From: Candidatus Saccharimonadota bacterium
GTDB taxonomy: Bacteria > Patescibacteriota > Saccharimonadia > Saccharimonadales > Saccharimonadaceae
DNA length: 6,986 bases
Direction of reading: 5' to 3'
Assembly: GCA_017964115.1 (NCBI GenBank)
Contig: JAGCSL010000001.1
Coordinates: 1-6,986 of the forward strand
Numbering within the stretch: the first letter of the stretch is position 1; each line of letters opens with the position of its first letter. A program made the translations under genes and the position numbers. Below are positions 5,075 through 6,986 of the stretch, piece by piece. The notes beneath the pieces are model-generated. The model saw nothing but the letters and a program-made list of their open reading frames with translations, was not told the origin of the DNA and searched no databases.

Positions 5075-5104
5075 ATTTTATCATGGGCGCGCCGACGGAT
5101 GCAA
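5075..5104 (-). promoter_or_regulatory. possible internal promoter for the membrane-protein gene
   Basis: On the minus strand TTGCAT (5104-5099), an 18-nt spacer and TAAAAT (5080-5075, preceded by TGA as in an extended -10) fit a promoter. The expected start is about 5068, directly at the GTG codon, so the message could be leaderless. This would explain the missing SD. The spacer contains GGCGCGCC (5093-5086), a perfect GC palindrome in an otherwise AT-rich gap. Confidence 0.35.
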
Positions 5105-5109
5105 GCAAA

Positions 5110-6465
5110 CTACTCATGCTTACTGTCGAGTGACATAAAGCGGACGCGAGCTTTGTCGAAGTAGAGTTCAATGGAACCAGTGGCGCCACGACGATGCTTG
5201 GCTAGAATTAAATCGGTAATATTCTGGCGTTCGGTCTCGGGGTTGTAATAGTCTTCACGATAAAGGAACATCACGATGTCGGCATCCTGCTCGATGGAGC
5301 CGGATTCACGTAAGTCGGAGAGCATTGGGATTTGTGGACTACGCGATTCGACGGTACGGGAGAGCTGCGACAACGCAATAACTGGAACATTTAATTCGCG
5401 AGCGATTAACTTGAGGCCGCGAGAAATTTCAGAGATTTCTTGAACACGGTTGTCCATTGCGCGCTTGGATGAACCAGACATGAGCTGGAGGTAGTCGACG
5501 ATAATTAGACCAATGTCGTTTTCGTGGGCGGCGCGACGTGCTTTAGTGCGCATTTCCATAACCGTAAGACCGGGCGTGTCATCAATCAGAATTGGTAATT
5601 CGGAAAGTTCAGCCATTGCTTCGGAGATTTGCGAAAAATCGTCGCCAGAAAAGTTACCGGTCTCGAGTTTAAACGATTCAATGCCAGACGCGTCGGAAAG
5701 CATACGATTGATAAGCTGCTGTTTGCCCATCTCGAGCGAGAACATTAACACGGCCTTATTATTAATACGTGCAACATTACTAGCGAAGTTGAGTGCTAGC
5801 GCGGTTTTACCCATGGCTGGACGAGCGGCCAGAATAATCAAGTCGGATTTGTGAAAGCCGGCAGTGACGCGATCAAGATCTGGATAGCCTGTTTTGTAGC
5901 CAGCTATACTGCCCTTGTTTTCATGTAAGTTTTCGAGTAGATCAAAAGTTTCAGAAAGAAGGTCGGAGATTGGAATTAAATCATTATGAATGTTTTGTTC
6001 GGAAACTTCAAAGAGCGAGCGTTCGGCCTCGCCAAGTAATTCGAGTGTTTCGGAATCCTCATTGTAGGCGTTTTCAGTGATACTTGCGGCGGCGGAAATA
6101 AGACGGCGACGTACGGCGGCTTTATTGACGATTTCGGCGTAAGCTTTGGCATGTGCGGCGGTCGGGACGAAGCTGGCAAGTTCGGATAAATAGGCGGAGC
6201 CGCCGGCTTTTTCGGTAAGTTTTTTCTTTTTGAGTTCATCGCGCACGGTCAAAAGATCAACTGGCTGATGGCGCTCGTAAAGATTCCACATTGCGCTGTA
6301 GATGTGTTGATGGCGCTCGTCGTAAAAATCCTGTGGCTTAAGAATTTCGGTTACATCGGGTAGGGATTCTTCAGAGATCAAAATTGCGCCGAGCAGAGAT
6401 TTTTCGGCATCAAGATTTTGCGGCGGAATACGTTCGGCCGTATTTTTGGGACTACTCGTCGGCAT
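5110..6465 (-). CDS. dnaB: replicative DNA helicase DnaB
   Basis: The 451-residue hexameric helicase unwinds DNA at the replication fork. The N-terminal domain (about 13-118) starts with R-I-P-P-Q-N-L-D-A-E-K-S-L-L-G-A. The RecA-like motor domain (from about 185) has Walker A A-R-P-A-M-G-K-T (214-221, K220), S-L-E-M with the presumed catalytic E245, Walker B I-I-V-D-Y-L-Q-L-M (321-329, D324), A-L-S-Q-L-S-R (364-370), S-D-L-R-E-S-G-S-I-E-Q-D-A-D (383-396) and A-K-H-R-R-G-A-T-G (422-430), which carries the expected arginine-finger region. No intein interrupts it. The ATG at 6465 follows a strong SD and lies inside the end of dnaX: the two overlap by 14 nt in different frames, so they are translationally coupled and co-transcribed. 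The stop is TAG. Clamp-loader and helicase genes side by side suggest coordinated supply of replisome parts. Confidence 0.97.
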   Translation of the reverse strand: MPTSSPKNTAERIPPQNLDAEKSLLGAILISEESLPDVTEILKPQDFYDERHQHIYSAMWNLYERHQPVDLLTVRDELKKKKLTEKAGGSAYLSELASFVPTAAHAKAYAEIVNKAAVRRRLISAAASITENAYNEDSETLELLGEAERSLFEVSEQNIHNDLIPISDLLSETFDLLENLHENKGSIAGYKTGYPDLDRVTAGFHKSDLIILAARPAMGKTALALNFASNVARINNKAVLMFSLEMGKQQLINRMLSDASGIESFKLETGNFSGDDFSQISEAMAELSELPILIDDTPGLTVMEMRTKARRAAHENDIGLIIVDYLQLMSGSSKRAMDNRVQEISEISRGLKLIARELNVPVIALSQLSRTVESRSPQIPMLSDLRESGSIEQDADIVMFLYREDYYNPETERQNITDLILAKHRRGATGSIELYFDKARVRFMSLDSKHE

Positions 6466-6986
6466 CGATTTGTACCTCCTCTCCTCCGCCCATCAGCTCG
6501 GCGATGGCTGCCATTTCGGCATCTTTAGCGAGCGTTTCGGCGCTTACTTCTATAGTGTATTTCCCTTTTAGAAATTCAGCAATCATAGGCACTTTCTTGT
6601 CGAGTTGAGTCTTGTTGAATTTGCGTCTGGCGTAAATTGTAAGTGTGTCGCCGTCAAATACATAGTCGGAATCTTGTAGGTATTTATAAATGCCAGGAAT
6701 GTTTTCTTGCGCATGGACGAGGATGCTATTCCAGATTTCTGCATCGTCTGCGCTTGGTTCTGGCGCAGGAACGGTGCTCTGTGGCGTGGGCTTGGACGGG
6801 GCGGGTTCCGCTTTTAGTGTCGCCGGTTTCGGCTCGGATTTTGGTTTTGGCGCTGGTTTTGGCGCTGGTTTTGATGCTGGTTTTGGTGCTAACGTTGGCG
6901 CTGGCGCTGGTGCGATATAGCTCATTGGCGCCGTGGCGACATTTTGCGGAATCAAGGCGAGCAGTAGTTTGGCTTCTGGGTAAGAT
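6452..6986 (-). CDS. dnaX: 3' part of the DNA polymerase III gamma/tau subunit gene
   Basis: The frame is open to the window edge and its real start is outside, so only the last 177 codons are seen. The first visible residues, S-Y-P-E-A-K-L-L-L-A-L-I-P, fit the helix closing the collar domain III of DnaX. Next comes a Pro/Ala/Lys-rich flexible linker of about 55 residues built on A-P-K-P repeats. The C-terminal domain follows, with I-W-N-S-I-L-V-H-A, F-D-G-D-T-L-T-I-Y-A and an acidic end, G-G-G-E-E-V-Q-I-D-A-D-E. In the family the N-terminal AAA+ part loads the sliding clamp and the C-terminal part contacts polymerase (and helicase in some bacteria). I identify it by this layout plus the dnaX-ybaB-recR neighbourhood; the ATPase motifs themselves are not in the window. 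No programmed frameshift site is visible in this part. The stop is TAG, and dnaB overlaps the last 14 nt. Confidence 0.82.
   Translation of the reverse strand, partial: SYPEAKLLLALIPQNVATAPMSYIAPAPAPTLAPKPASKPAPKPAPKPKSEPKPATLKAEPAPSKPTPQSTVPAPEPSADDAEIWNSILVHAQENIPGIYKYLQDSDYVFDGDTLTIYARRKFNKTQLDKKVPMIAEFLKGKYTIEVSAETLAKDAEMAAIAELMGGGEEVQIDADE
6474..6480 (-). promoter_or_regulatory. dnaB ribosome binding site inside dnaX
   Basis: AGGAGGT (6480-6474 on the minus strand), 8 nt before the dnaB ATG, lies within the last codons of dnaX. It confirms the start at 6465 rather than a downstream codon. Confidence 0.88.
6845..6892. repeat. 12-bp tandem repeat in the DnaX linker
   Basis: Four consecutive 12-bp units of the form TTTTGGCGCTGG (6845-6856, 6857-6868, then two diverged copies to 6892) encode Pro-Ala-Pro-Lys-type repeats of the DnaX linker on the minus strand. 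Such units can vary in number between strains by slippage without breaking the frame. Confidence 0.7.

Noticed and set aside
6690..6920. Plus-strand frame with Gly/Phe/Ala repeats
   Set aside because: It mirrors the Pro-rich linker of dnaX on the other strand; no SD or family match.
6452..6986. Programmed frameshift producing a short DnaX form
   Set aside because: No A-AAA-AAG-type slippery heptamer with following stem is visible in this 3' part; if present it lies upstream of the window.
1..6986. UGA reassigned to glycine or tryptophan
   Set aside because: All full-length genes read through with no internal TGA and Trp is TGG, so no recoding is needed.

Overview
This window looks like a chromosomal, housekeeping segment of a small-genome bacterium. 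I favour a Patescibacteria/CPR lineage, most likely Candidatus Saccharibacteria (TM7). The reasons are tight gene packing, mid-40s GC by eye, a very Pro/Ala/Lys-rich DnaX linker, an atypical RecR without most of its zinc ligands, and a SHMT with lineage-type insertions. This placement is an inference from family resemblance; no 16S or other marker is present. The standard genetic code fits: the genes read through without internal TGA, and the eight visible stops are seven TAG, one TAA and no TGA.

Layout. Minus strand, right to left (6986 to 2410): the 3' end of dnaX (tau/gamma clamp-loader subunit), dnaB (replicative helicase, overlapping dnaX by 14 nt), a polytopic GT-C/GT39-like membrane protein, ybaB/ebfC, and recR. 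These are closely spaced and probably form one main transcription unit joining replication, nucleoid and recombinational-repair functions. Just past the recR stop lies the best consensus promoter of the window (TTGACT-17-TATAAT). It serves a 45-codon gene for a single-span membrane protein with a lysine-rich tail and a near-perfect Shine-Dalgarno. That gene ends inside a hairpin terminator shared with the convergent glyA gene.

Plus strand: glyA (serine hydroxymethyltransferase, 1022-2383), preceded by a 202-bp divergent intergenic region. Its leader contains a G-rich SD-like run, a 7-bp inverted repeat and short ORFs, so leader-based control of glyA is possible but unproven. Minus strand on the left: a cytoplasmic SIMPL-domain (DUF541) protein (115-819) with its own terminator, then the first six codons of another minus-strand gene that leaves the window at position 1.

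No tRNA, rRNA, CRISPR array, insertion sequence or prophage signature was seen. The most unusual items are the undescribed 45-aa membrane peptide with its strong promoter and leader, the cysteine-poor RecR zinc-finger region, the 18-residue acidic insertion in the SHMT active-site region, the insertion of dnaB plus a membrane protein into the classic dnaX-ybaB-recR cluster, and the structured glyA leader.
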